Assembly (NCBI GenBank): GCA_018241965.1
Contig: JAFECS010000005.1
Location: 1 to 64,000 of the forward strand
From: Pseudomonadota bacterium
GTDB taxonomy: Bacteria > Pseudomonadota > Gammaproteobacteria > Berkiellales > Berkiellaceae
Direction of reading: 5' to 3'
Length of the DNA: 64,000 nt
Part shown: piece after piece, positions 26,504-35,144 of the stretch
Layout: every line of letters starts with the position of its first letter
Position numbering within the stretch: the stretch's first letter is position 1
Program-made: the position numbers and the translations under genes
The notes under the pieces: generated by a model
The model's database searches: none
Told to the model about the DNA's origin: nothing
What the model saw: the letters and a program-made list of their open reading frames with translations, nothing else

Positions 26504-26743
26504 GGAAGCACCTGAGGACAACAATACCACTATGTTAGTTTACCAAACTATGATTTTGATTGCACTTATGGGTATATAAACAGGTATTGCTTTTATATAC
26601 ACGTTCAATATAGCTGCGCACGGCAAGCTTTTTTATTCCTTTATATACTTAACATGTAATTGATATGCACAGATTATTATCTTAAGTATTCCTGCAAACA
26701 AGTACAGGGTTAACGCGAATCACTTTAAATAAGCATTTTTAAC

Positions 26744-27418
26744 ATGTCGCAAAAACATGCCATAAAGGTTGAACATATATCAAAGACTTACGGTAATAAA
26801 TCTGTACTAACAGATATTAGCCTTACAGTACACCAAGGGCACTGTGTTGCACTTTTGGGTGAAAATGGCGCGGGTAAATCTACCTTGTTAAAGATATTAG
26901 CAACACTTATTAAACCTACTCAAGGTAATGCTTGGGTAAACGGTTTTTCAATTATTGAAGATCCCATTAACGTGAGAAAATCTTTAGGTTTTGTATTTCA
27001 AAGTACATTGTTAGATAAACAATTAACGGTATGTGATAATTTGCAATTTGCTGCAGCGCTATTTGGGCTTTCTAAAAAAAATGCACTTGAAAGAATTAAA
27101 ACAGTGTTAGCTATTTTCGAACTTTCAGATCTGTTGAATAAAAGAGTGAAATCGCTCTCAGGCGGCACCCAAAGAACAATTGATATTGCAAGATGTTTAT
27201 TACATAAACCCTCAGTGATTATGCTTGATGAGCCTACGGCAGGGTTAGATAAAGCACATCGCACACAATTATTTGAACATTTAGAATTATTGAAAACCAA
27301 AGAAAAAGCGACCATCCTTTTTTCAACACATCAACTCGAAGAAACCAAAAGTGTAGATGCCATTTTTTCAGTTAAAGCGGGGCATGCAGCATCATGTTTA
27401 ACGCAGCCATCGCATTAA
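26744..27418 (+). CDS. ABC transporter ATP-binding protein, PQQ-locus type
   Basis: A 224-residue ATPase subunit with Walker A GENGAGKST (39-47), signature LSGGTQRT, Walker B VIMLDEPTAGLD and switch STHQLEE. It overlaps the permease gene by 25 bases, and the permease overlaps pqqB by 4, giving one operon. ABC-2 type pairs of this kind are recurrent neighbours of PQQ-dependent alcohol dehydrogenase systems (PedC-like family). The substrate is unproven; export of PQQ, a precursor or a toxic alcohol or aldehyde are possibilities. The start lacks a strong ribosome site. Confidence 0.85.
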   Translation: MSQKHAIKVEHISKTYGNKSVLTDISLTVHQGHCVALLGENGAGKSTLLKILATLIKPTQGNAWVNGFSIIEDPINVRKSLGFVFQSTLLDKQLTVCDNLQFAAALFGLSKKNALERIKTVLAIFELSDLLNKRVKSLSGGTQRTIDIARCLLHKPSVIMLDEPTAGLDKAHRTQLFEHLELLKTKEKATILFSTHQLEETKSVDAIFSVKAGHAASCLTQPSH

Positions 27419-28158
27419 TTTCCAAAGATGTGAGGCGCGCATTAAGACAAAAAATGCGCTTGTTAAGTACGCTATCACGACCACTATTATGGCTTTTTGT
27501 TATTGGTACAGGACTAGGCTCAGTTATCCAACCTTTAAATGATTATCCCTATCAAACTTATTTAATTCCAGGATTAGTTGGGATGGTATTGTTATTCGGT
27601 GGAATTTTATCAGCTCTGACTACAGCTTTAGAAAAAGATTTTGGCACCTTACGGTTCTTACTGATTGCACCCTTTTCAAGAGGATGGATTATCATCTTCA
27701 GAGCATTAAGCGCCGCCATTATCGCCATTATCTATACCTTACTCTTTGTACTTATCATTTTACCATTTTATTTTTACCCCAAAGAAGTAGATTATTCCTT
27801 GCTTGTCATGACGATTATTACATCTGCGCTACTGTGGGGTGCATTTGGGATGTTGTTAGTCGTATTCTCAAAAACTTCTGAAAATTTTTCAGTGATAATG
27901 AATTTTGTTGTTTTTCCACTTTATTTTTTAAGTGGTGGATTATATCCTTTGCATAATTTACCGCCTATCATGAAACAGGTGGTGCAGTTAAATCCCTTCA
28001 CCTATTGTGTTGATATGCTACAACATAGCATGCACTTAGATGGCCTGGCACACTATACCGTTACTATGGATATAGCTGTGATGTTAAGTGCTGCGTTTGT
28101 GTTTGTTTTTATAGCCGTTATCCTCTTTTTAAGAAAACCCTATGAGGAATTGATATGA
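27394..28158 (+). CDS. ABC-2 type permease, PQQ-locus type
   Basis: A 254-residue inner-membrane permease with about six hydrophobic segments (PLLWLFVIGTGLGSVI, LIPGLVGMVLLFGGILSAL, IIAIIYTLLFVLIILPF, IITSALLWGAFGMLLVVF, FVVFPLYFLSGGLYPL and a C-terminal helix). The FPLYFLSGGLYPLHNLP stretch is characteristic of ABC-2 permeases. It forms a complex with the ATPase encoded just upstream and is translationally coupled to pqqB downstream, so transport is linked to PQQ biology. Confidence 0.85.
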   Translation: MFNAAIALISKDVRRALRQKMRLLSTLSRPLLWLFVIGTGLGSVIQPLNDYPYQTYLIPGLVGMVLLFGGILSALTTALEKDFGTLRFLLIAPFSRGWIIIFRALSAAIIAIIYTLLFVLIILPFYFYPKEVDYSLLVMTIITSALLWGAFGMLLVVFSKTSENFSVIMNFVVFPLYFLSGGLYPLHNLPPIMKQVVQLNPFTYCVDMLQHSMHLDGLAHYTVTMDIAVMLSAAFVFVFIAVILFLRKPYEELI

Positions 28159-29072
28159 AGGTACACATCTTAGGATCAGGCGCAGGGGGCGGGTTTCCAC
28201 AATGGAATTGTTATTGTCATAATTGTGATGGGTTTAGAAAAGGTAAGCTGCATGCTAAGGCCAGAACGCAATCTTCGATTGCCATTTCAGATAAAGTGGG
28301 CACAAATTGGATATTAATTAATGCCTCTCCTGATATTCGAGCTCAATTATTAAATGCGCAAGCCTTACAACCGGCGCGCAAAGTGCGCGATAGCGCTATC
28401 GATGGGGTGATATTGGTCGATAGCCAAATTGATCATACCACAGGCTTACTGATGTTAAGAGAGGGCAATAAATTGCCTCTTTATTGCACCCAGTCTGTTT
28501 ATGAAGATTTAACCACCGGCTTTCCGATTATTAATATTCTGGCTTCTTATTGTGGCACTGAATTCCATGAAATCAAGATGGGCGCCTCCAATGCATTTAA
28601 CATCCCTTCACTACCGCATATTCGATTTATCGCAATTGCTTTAGAAGGTAAAGCGCCGCCTTATTCACCGCACAGGCAATCACCAACCGTTGGCGATAAT
28701 ATAGCACTGTTTATTCACTGTGAGCACTCTAATAAAAGTTTATTTTATGCGCCTGGTTTAGCAAAAATCGATGAAGTTATTTTTCCTTGGATGCAACAAG
28801 CAGATTGTTTGTTGCTAGATGGCACCTTTTGGCAAGAAGATGAAATGAAAGTAAATGATATTGCTGATAAGCCTGCAGCAAGTATGGGGCATTTGCTGCA
28901 GTCTGGTGCAAACGGGATGATCAACCATTTAAATAAACTCCCTGATAAACGCAAAATTCTTATTCATATTAATAATACCAATCCGATTTTGGATGAAGAT
29001 TCAGCACAACGAAAAGAGCTTTCGCAAGCAGGTATTGAAGTGGCTGAAGATGGCATGGTTATTTCTCTTTAA
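28155..29072 (+). CDS. pqqB: PqqB, PQQ biosynthesis metallo-beta-lactamase-fold protein
   Basis: A 305-residue protein of the usual PqqB length. It opens with MKVHILGSGAGGGFPQWNCY and CHNC, the family's conserved start with its zinc-binding Cys residues. It continues with INASPDIRAQL, DSQIDHTTGLLMLREG and SMGHLLQSGA, all typical of PqqB. The family hydroxylates the Glu-Tyr-derived intermediate during PQQ synthesis. It overlaps the ABC permease gene by 4 bases. pqqA copies follow, but pqqC, pqqD and pqqE are not found here and must lie elsewhere if the pathway is complete. Confidence 0.95.
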   Translation: MKVHILGSGAGGGFPQWNCYCHNCDGFRKGKLHAKARTQSSIAISDKVGTNWILINASPDIRAQLLNAQALQPARKVRDSAIDGVILVDSQIDHTTGLLMLREGNKLPLYCTQSVYEDLTTGFPIINILASYCGTEFHEIKMGASNAFNIPSLPHIRFIAIALEGKAPPYSPHRQSPTVGDNIALFIHCEHSNKSLFYAPGLAKIDEVIFPWMQQADCLLLDGTFWQEDEMKVNDIADKPAASMGHLLQSGANGMINHLNKLPDKRKILIHINNTNPILDEDSAQRKELSQAGIEVAEDGMVISL

Positions 29073-29211
29073 ATAAGAATTAACCCTAATTTTTCTTAAA
29101 AAACCCCTCATTTATTTCGTTTTTCGTAAAAATATCCAGCACTTTTTCATTATAAACAGGTCTATGATGTTACTATTTTATTGTTTCTTCTAATTATTAG
29201 GGGTAATTACA

Positions 29212-29286
29212 ATGAAGTGGAGTAAACCTACCTATCAAGAATTGCGTTTTGGCTTTGAAGTAAGAATGTACATTAAAGTTAAATAG
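29212..29286 (+). CDS. pqqA: PqqA, PQQ precursor peptide (copy 2)
   Basis: A 24-residue peptide beginning MKWSKPTYQELRFG, with the FEVRMY core containing Glu16 and Tyr20, the residues fused to form PQQ, and ending IKVK. AGGGG lies about 10 bases before the ATG. It lies 139 bp after pqqB and 57 bp before a nearly identical copy. It is too short for standard gene finders and is easily missed. Confidence 0.9.
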   Translation: MKWSKPTYQELRFGFEVRMYIKVK

Positions 29287-29343
29287 GAGTTTAATATTTA
29301 TATGTGCGTTTAAAATGCCTTTAAATATATAGGGGTAAATACA

Positions 29344-29418
29344 ATGAAGTGGAGCAAACCAACCTATCAAGAAATGCGTTTCGGTTTTGAAGTTAGAATG
29401 TACATTAAGGTTAAATAG
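29344..29418 (+). CDS. pqqA: PqqA, PQQ precursor peptide (copy 3)
   Basis: A 24-residue peptide differing from copy 2 only at residue 11 (Met for Leu), with Glu16 and Tyr20 kept. Its upstream sequence (AGGGGTAAATACAATG) also resembles that of copy 2, showing a recent tandem duplication of about 130 bp. It ends 9 bases before the start of the second PQQ dehydrogenase, whose ribosome site TAGGAG overlaps the pqqA stop, so peptide and enzyme are tightly coupled. Confidence 0.9.
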   Translation: MKWSKPTYQEMRFGFEVRMYIKVK

Positions 29419-29427
29419 GAGTTTTGT

Positions 29428-31671
29428 ATGCGCAAGTTTAAAATAATCTTAGGTACACTTTTGGTTGGCACATTTGTTTCAGCTTATGCAGATTCTGCTT
29501 CACAAAGTGGTGGGACCGATATCCAAAATACGCGCAGTTTCAGTAATAGCCCAATAAATAATAAAAATGTGAACCAAATTCAACAAAAATGGGAATATTT
29601 AACTGTTCCTGATACTGGAACGCCTAATACCGCTTTTGGTGCTGTTTCTTCAACGCCAGCCGTTGATGGAGATTATATCTATTTTAATGATCAGTCAGGA
29701 AATATTACCAAACTAAATCGCTATACCGGTGCATTGGTTTGGAAAAAGAATTATGTCAATGATTTGTCCATTCCCAATTTCACTGTTACTGCTTCTCGTA
29801 ATACGCCCTATATTGCGAATGGATTAGTAGTGGTGGGCAGTAATTTTAATTTAACAGATCAATATTGTAAAACCGTTAATAAACCGCCCCAAGCTTTAGT
29901 GTGTAACGCTGGCGAAGGCGCTATTGTATTAGCGTTAGATGCCAAAACAGGTAATGTGGTTTGGCGACAAAAAGTAGATCCTCATCCTTCCTCAAAAATA
30001 ACTGGCTCTATTAGTGGTTACAATAATGTTCTTTACGTTCCGGTGGGTAATTGGGAAGAAGAATTTGCAAGGACTTATCCCAATATTTTCCCAGATCCTG
30101 CACACCCCGATGTTCCTGGTGCACCAACCGATCCTAATTCAGCTTATCCATGCTGCTCAGCGCGAGGAAGTTTGGTTGCGTTGGATCTCTCTACCGGTAA
30201 TAAAATTTGGCAAACCTATACGGTGATTGGTAATGATCCCGATAATCAATTACCTGCCAATCTAAAAGCCTTATTAACGCCTAAAGGGTTTTTTGGGTCC
30301 TCTACTTACGGGCATAACCCGGTAATAGATCCAAAACGAAACCAGGTTTATATTGCTACTGCGCAAACCACTACTGCGCCAAAAGTAGCTGAAGATTGTG
30401 CTAAAGCACGCATTGCAACCGGTAATCCGAATGCGAATATTAGTGGCTTACCAAGTGGTGTTACTTGTAATAACCTAAATCAAAAATTAAAAACTTATGC
30501 TAATGCCATGTTAGCGTTGGATATGAAAACCGGTGCCGTAAAGTGGGCCTTTTATGCACATCAATATGATGCTTGGAACCATGCGTGCGCAGCATCAAAC
30601 TTTGGTGGTATGGGGTCTACAGATCCTGTGGTATTTCCGGTACCCATCGCCAATACAACAAATTGTTTTCAAAATCCCATAGGCCCTGATAACGGTTTTG
30701 GTCAACAGCCAATGTTGGTGACCAATGTTAAAATGCCAAACGGCTATCTGCAGGATTTAGTAATTGCGGGCAATAAAGATGGACGATTGTTTGCTGTTAA
30801 TCCCGATACCGGTCAAAAAATCTGGGAAACAGACACCGATCCCGGTAGCCTATATGGTGGGCTACAATTTGGTAGAGCAACAGATGGTAAAAATATCTAC
30901 TTTGGTACTTTTAACGGACGTAACCAAGGAAGAAATGTAAACACCAAATTTGCTTCTAATGATTCATTTTTACAAATAAATGGATTTAGTGCTTTAGGCG
31001 TGAAGCCAACTCCCTTTTATAAACGTGATGGTGACACACCTAAACCGACCCCAGCACCCAGTGATCTTGTGCTACCATTTCCAGGACCAAACATTGTTTA
31101 TGGTATAACCAGTTATCCTGACGTTTATCCTGATGCAAATGTATTGCCACCCTATTTAAAAGGGCCGGCCAGTGGACCTAGCGAGAAGTGGACGCTGATT
31201 AACCCGCCTTCTGATGTAGTAGCTGATGGATTAACAGTTTTTAATTCTGGTAATCAGTTAACCACCATCGATGGCATGATCCAAGCCGTTGACGCTGCAA
31301 CGGGTAAAATTCGCTGGCAAAGGCCAGCCAACGATGCCATTTCAGGGACGCTGGCACCCACTGGGGCACATGGTACCTTAACCGTGGGGAACAATGTTGT
31401 GTTTATTGGTTACGCTGATTCACAGGGTACCTTGGTTGCCTTAGATGCAAATACGGGTAAGAAATTGTATCAGTTTCAAAACACCATCAAATTATCTGAT
31501 GGTTCTTCCTTACCCAGTGGTGGCTTTGAAGGGGGGCCATTGGTTGTAGGCGATTGGATCTACATGGGTGCAGGCCTAGAAACATTAGGGCTTTTCCCAA
31601 ATGGCCAATTTCTATTTAGGAACAATGGCAATCGGGTTTATGGCTTTCAGCTCCCCAAAACTTGCTATTAA
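29428..31671 (+). CDS. PQQ-dependent dehydrogenase paralogue 2
   Basis: A 747-residue secreted quinoprotein. Signal peptide at residues 1-21 (FKIILGTLLVGTFVSAYA). Propeller blades with D-x-x-TG-x-x-x-W motifs repeat through the protein (LNRYTGALVWKK, LDAKTGNVVWRQ, LDLSTGNKIWQT, VNPDTGQKIWET, VDAATGKIRWQR). The vicinal pair Cys242-Cys243 lies in PCCSARGS. No CXXCH heme motif. It is related to the gene at 31692 over its whole length and more distantly to the one at 9174. Oxidises an unknown alcohol or similar substrate in the periplasm. Confidence 0.85.
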   Translation: MRKFKIILGTLLVGTFVSAYADSASQSGGTDIQNTRSFSNSPINNKNVNQIQQKWEYLTVPDTGTPNTAFGAVSSTPAVDGDYIYFNDQSGNITKLNRYTGALVWKKNYVNDLSIPNFTVTASRNTPYIANGLVVVGSNFNLTDQYCKTVNKPPQALVCNAGEGAIVLALDAKTGNVVWRQKVDPHPSSKITGSISGYNNVLYVPVGNWEEEFARTYPNIFPDPAHPDVPGAPTDPNSAYPCCSARGSLVALDLSTGNKIWQTYTVIGNDPDNQLPANLKALLTPKGFFGSSTYGHNPVIDPKRNQVYIATAQTTTAPKVAEDCAKARIATGNPNANISGLPSGVTCNNLNQKLKTYANAMLALDMKTGAVKWAFYAHQYDAWNHACAASNFGGMGSTDPVVFPVPIANTTNCFQNPIGPDNGFGQQPMLVTNVKMPNGYLQDLVIAGNKDGRLFAVNPDTGQKIWETDTDPGSLYGGLQFGRATDGKNIYFGTFNGRNQGRNVNTKFASNDSFLQINGFSALGVKPTPFYKRDGDTPKPTPAPSDLVLPFPGPNIVYGITSYPDVYPDANVLPPYLKGPASGPSEKWTLINPPSDVVADGLTVFNSGNQLTTIDGMIQAVDAATGKIRWQRPANDAISGTLAPTGAHGTLTVGNNVVFIGYADSQGTLVALDANTGKKLYQFQNTIKLSDGSSLPSGGFEGGPLVVGDWIYMGAGLETLGLFPNGQFLFRNNGNRVYGFQLPKTCY

Positions 31672-31691
31672 GTAGATAAAATAATTCTCTG

Positions 31692-33920
31692 TTGAGAGGA
31701 GATTTTATGAAAATTAAAATGCGCGGATTAGCCACTCTATTTGTAAGTGTCATAGCGTCGTATTGTGCATGGGCCGATACCGATATCCAAAATACACGCA
31801 GTTTTGATAATAGCCCTATTAACAGTAGCAATGTGGCTAATCTAGAGCTTAAATGGGAATATTTAACTGTCCCTGATACCGGCACCATGAACACCGCTTT
31901 TGGCTCGGTGTCATCCACCCCAGCTGTTGAAGGTGATTATATCTATTTCAACGATTGGTCAGGTAATATCACCAAACTTAATCGCTTTACTGGCGCATTG
32001 GTGTGGAAAAAGAATTACGTTAATGATTTATCAATTCCTAATTTCGTTGTTAATAGCTCAAGAAACACGCCTTATATATCAGATGGCCTTGTTATCGTAG
32101 GGAGTAATATTGGTTTAATTGATCCCTTATGTAAAGTTGTTAACAAATCACCAGCACCTGGTGTTTGTATATCAGGCGATGGGGCAATTGTATTAGCCTT
32201 AGATGCTAATACAGGCAATGTGGTCTGGCGTCAGAAAGTAGAATCCCATCCTGCTGCTAAGGTAACCGGCTCTATTTCAGGTTATGATGGCAAGCTATTT
32301 GTGCCGGTCGGTAATTGGGAAGAAGATTTCTCTCGCGGTTACCCTGATATTTATCAAAATCCTATTAATCCTAATTCAAAATATCCTTGTTGCTCAGCCA
32401 GAGGCAGTTTGGTTGCATTAGATTTAAAAACGGGTAATAAGCTTTGGCAAACTTATACTGTGATTGGGAATGATCCAAACAATGAATTACAGCCAAAGTT
32501 AAAAGCGCTGTTAACACCACGTGGTTTCTTTGGCTCTTCCACCTATGGCCATAACCCAGTGATTGATCCTAAAAGAAAACTCGTTTATATCGCTACCGCA
32601 CAAACAACCACAGCGCCTAAAGTAGCTGAAGAATGCGAGAAAAAACGTCGTGCCACAGGAGATCCCAATGCCAATATTTCTGGGCTTCCAGGCGGTGTCA
32701 CGTGTAATAACTTAAATGAAAAGTTAAAAACTTATGCGAATGCGATGCTCGCCATAGACATGAAGTCTGGCGCCGTAAAGTGGGTATATTATGCGCGTAA
32801 ATACGATGCGTGGAATCATGCTTGTGGGGCACCTGATTTCTATGGGTGGTCAAGCATACCCCCCATTGTATTCCCCGTTCATCTTGTCAATGCAGGCAAT
32901 TGCATTCAAGAACCTATTGGTCCAGATATGGGCTTTGGTAATCAACCGATGTTGGTAGAAGATGTCAACATACCAAATGGCGGAAAAAAAGATCTGGTGA
33001 TTGCCGGCAATAAAGATGGTAGGCTTTTTGCCATTGATCCCAATAATGGTCATTTAGTATGGGAAACCAATGTTGATCCAGGATCAATTTATGGTGGCTT
33101 ACAGTTTGGTAGAGCAACCGATGGTAAAACAATTTATTTTGGCTCTACTAATGGACGTAATAATGGTAGAAAATTAAGCACGCCTTATATACCCGTTGAC
33201 ACCTTTTTAAATGTCAATGGTTTGAGTGCTTTGGGGATAAAAACGGGCCCCTTTGTTAAAAAAGATGGTGCAACCCCCGTGCCTTATCCTGCACCTTCTA
33301 ATATTGTGTTACCCTTTCCAGGGCCCAACTTAGTTTTTGGTATCAATGATTATCCTAATTCTTATCCTGATCCAGATAATACTGGTGCGCCTGCAAATTT
33401 CCTCAAAGGCCCAGCCAGCGGACCTGTGGAATTATGGACATTGATTAACCCGCCTTCAGATATCGTAGCAGACGGTGTCAATGTTATCAGTTCAGGGAAT
33501 AAGTTAAAAACCATCAGTGGCATGGTGCAAGCTGTGGATGCGGCGACAGGTAAAATTCTTTGGCAGCGCCCTGCAGTTGATGGTGCAAGTCCAACATTAG
33601 CGCCAACGCAAGCTTTTGGTACCCTTACCGTGGGTAATGGCGTTGTTTTTATTGGCTACGCCGATGGCCAAGGCACCATGGTTGGGCTTGATGCTAAAAC
33701 GGGTAAAAAACTGTTTCAATTTAATAATAAAGTAAAGCTTTCTGACAACTCATTGGTTGCCAATGGTGGCATAGAATCTGGCCCTTATGTTGCTGGTGGC
33801 TGGGTGTATTGGGGAGCTGGTCTAGAAACGGGTGCTTATTTCCCAAGCGGAAATGGTGTGCTGCGTAATGGCGGTAATCGCCTATATGGTTTCAAGCTAC
33901 CAGGTTGTGATGATAAGTAG
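31692..33920 (+). CDS. PQQ-dependent dehydrogenase paralogue 3
   Basis: A 742-residue secreted quinoprotein, clearly a tandem duplicate of the gene just upstream: both share the N-terminal DIQNTRSF, WEYLTVPDTGT and KKNYVNDLSIPNF blocks and C-terminal blocks in the same order. Signal peptide about residues 1-25 (ending AWA). Vicinal Cys233-Cys234 in PCCSARGS. It follows paralogue 2 by 20 bases with a GAGAGGAG ribosome site and no pqqA between, so it is the last gene of the locus before a strong terminator. Divergence between the pair suggests different substrates or acceptors. Confidence 0.85.
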   Translation: MRGDFMKIKMRGLATLFVSVIASYCAWADTDIQNTRSFDNSPINSSNVANLELKWEYLTVPDTGTMNTAFGSVSSTPAVEGDYIYFNDWSGNITKLNRFTGALVWKKNYVNDLSIPNFVVNSSRNTPYISDGLVIVGSNIGLIDPLCKVVNKSPAPGVCISGDGAIVLALDANTGNVVWRQKVESHPAAKVTGSISGYDGKLFVPVGNWEEDFSRGYPDIYQNPINPNSKYPCCSARGSLVALDLKTGNKLWQTYTVIGNDPNNELQPKLKALLTPRGFFGSSTYGHNPVIDPKRKLVYIATAQTTTAPKVAEECEKKRRATGDPNANISGLPGGVTCNNLNEKLKTYANAMLAIDMKSGAVKWVYYARKYDAWNHACGAPDFYGWSSIPPIVFPVHLVNAGNCIQEPIGPDMGFGNQPMLVEDVNIPNGGKKDLVIAGNKDGRLFAIDPNNGHLVWETNVDPGSIYGGLQFGRATDGKTIYFGSTNGRNNGRKLSTPYIPVDTFLNVNGLSALGIKTGPFVKKDGATPVPYPAPSNIVLPFPGPNLVFGINDYPNSYPDPDNTGAPANFLKGPASGPVELWTLINPPSDIVADGVNVISSGNKLKTISGMVQAVDAATGKILWQRPAVDGASPTLAPTQAFGTLTVGNGVVFIGYADGQGTMVGLDAKTGKKLFQFNNKVKLSDNSLVANGGIESGPYVAGGWVYWGAGLETGAYFPSGNGVLRNGGNRLYGFKLPGCDDK

Positions 33921-33937
33921 TATTTCATCCAATCTGT

Positions 33938-33965
33938 AAGGGGGCTTTTGCCCCCTTTTTTATTA
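33938..33965 (+). terminator. Rho-independent terminator of the PQQ locus
   Basis: AAGGGGGC and GCCCCCTT form a perfect 8-bp stem with a TTTT loop, followed by a T-run, 18 bp after the last dehydrogenase gene. Confidence 0.85.
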
Positions 33966-34011
33966 ACATATTGATTTTTAAGATAAAATATCCTGATGCA
34001 CCAAGCCGATA

Positions 34012-34045
34012 AGTCCATATATAGACAAAAGTCTATATATGGACT
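34012..34045. promoter_or_regulatory. Perfect 15-bp inverted repeat, likely toxin-antitoxin operator
   Basis: AGTCCATATATAGAC is followed by AAAA and then its exact reverse complement. It ends 39 bases before the antitoxin start and should overlap or adjoin the operon promoter. It is a likely autoregulatory binding site for the Xre-type antitoxin. Confidence 0.6.
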
Positions 34046-34084
34046 ATTCTATAAATATCAAGAGCTTTCAGGAAGGCCAGAAAG

Positions 34085-34471
34085 ATGAAACACTCTCCCA
34101 CCAATATAAGTAACCTTTCCGATAAGGTTGCCTGGAAATCACTTAAAAATTTGGTAGAGCGTTTTCGTTTAAATGAAAATGAGGGAAAAATTTTAATGGG
34201 TGATATACCTCGTTCGACTTATTTTAAAGGTATAAATAGTTTAGAGGGCCATTTAAACCGCGATCAAAAAGAAAGAATATCTTACCTTTTAGGCATATAT
34301 AAAAATTTGAGAATTTTATTCACTGATAGTCATCAAGCTTTAACATGGATAGAGAGAGAAAACAATTTACCTCCGTTTAATGGGATCTCGCCTAAACAAT
34401 ATATGTTAGAAGGAAGCTTGGTAAGGTTAGCTGATGTAAGAAGATTTTTAGATTTCTGGAGAGGGTACTAA
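34085..34471 (+). CDS. Xre/MbcA/ParS-type antitoxin
   Basis: A 128-residue antitoxin of the Xre-RES system. The N-terminal half is a degenerate helix-turn-helix (ENEGKILMGDIPRSTYFKGI). The C-terminal half is the DUF2384 toxin-binding domain (LLGIYKNLRILF, ALTWIERENNLPPFNGISPK, VRLADVRRFLDFW). It is followed after one base by the RES-domain toxin. The family blocks the NAD-degrading toxin and represses the operon. Confidence 0.85.
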   Translation: MKHSPTNISNLSDKVAWKSLKNLVERFRLNENEGKILMGDIPRSTYFKGINSLEGHLNRDQKERISYLLGIYKNLRILFTDSHQALTWIERENNLPPFNGISPKQYMLEGSLVRLADVRRFLDFWRGY

Positions 34472-34472
34472 G

Positions 34473-35144
34473 TTGTCTTTCACTGAAGTTCAAGTTTCTC
34501 ATCCAGTACATCGGTTGATCCCATCCAGATTTCCTCCAGTATTGTTATTTGATTGGGCAGACTCAGAAGAAGAACTTGAAGAAATTGCAGCACTTGAGGG
34601 AATAACTAATGATCGTATCAAAACAGAATATGGTGATATTTCTTTAGTTGCTAAAGAAGATTGGGTGGGCGGTCCTGGTTCTACACCTTTGATGGCAGCT
34701 TTCACTCATCCTGGAAATTCAAGATTCGCTGATGGAACCTATGGTGTTTATTATGCAGCAAATAATCTTGAAACGGCTGTTGCAGAAACAAAATTTCATA
34801 GAGAAATATTTTTAAAAGCCTCTAATGAAGCTGCTTGCTTAATACAAATGCGCGAATACATCAGTAAAGTCAATAAAAAACTAGTCGATCTTTTCAATGA
34901 GAAATATAATCATTTATTACAGACGGATATAAATCAATACGCAACTAGTCAAGATTTTGGACGTCAAGCGCGAATACAAAAGCTATGGGGGCTTTATTAC
35001 CCAAGTGTTAGAAACATATCAGGAAAATGTGTAGCCATTTTTCGTCCTCCTGCATTAACTATACCAGTCCAAGGTTGTCATCTTGATTATATTTGGGATG
35101 GACATAAAATTTCAGAAGTGAGAGTTTCGGCATCATGGCCTTAA
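34473..35144 (+). CDS. RES-domain toxin (NAD+-degrading)
   Basis: A 223-residue RES-family protein from a TTG start one base after the antitoxin stop. The core SRFADGTYGVYYAANNLETAVAET carries the conserved Arg, Tyr and Glu of the family that line the NAD+ pocket. The family depletes NAD+ and halts growth when unneutralised. The C-terminal part (IFRPPALTIPVQGCHLDYIWDG) is also typical. The last 10 bases overlap the start of the amine oxidase gene. Confidence 0.85.
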   Translation: MSFTEVQVSHPVHRLIPSRFPPVLLFDWADSEEELEEIAALEGITNDRIKTEYGDISLVAKEDWVGGPGSTPLMAAFTHPGNSRFADGTYGVYYAANNLETAVAETKFHREIFLKASNEAACLIQMREYISKVNKKLVDLFNEKYNHLLQTDINQYATSQDFGRQARIQKLWGLYYPSVRNISGKCVAIFRPPALTIPVQGCHLDYIWDGHKISEVRVSASWP

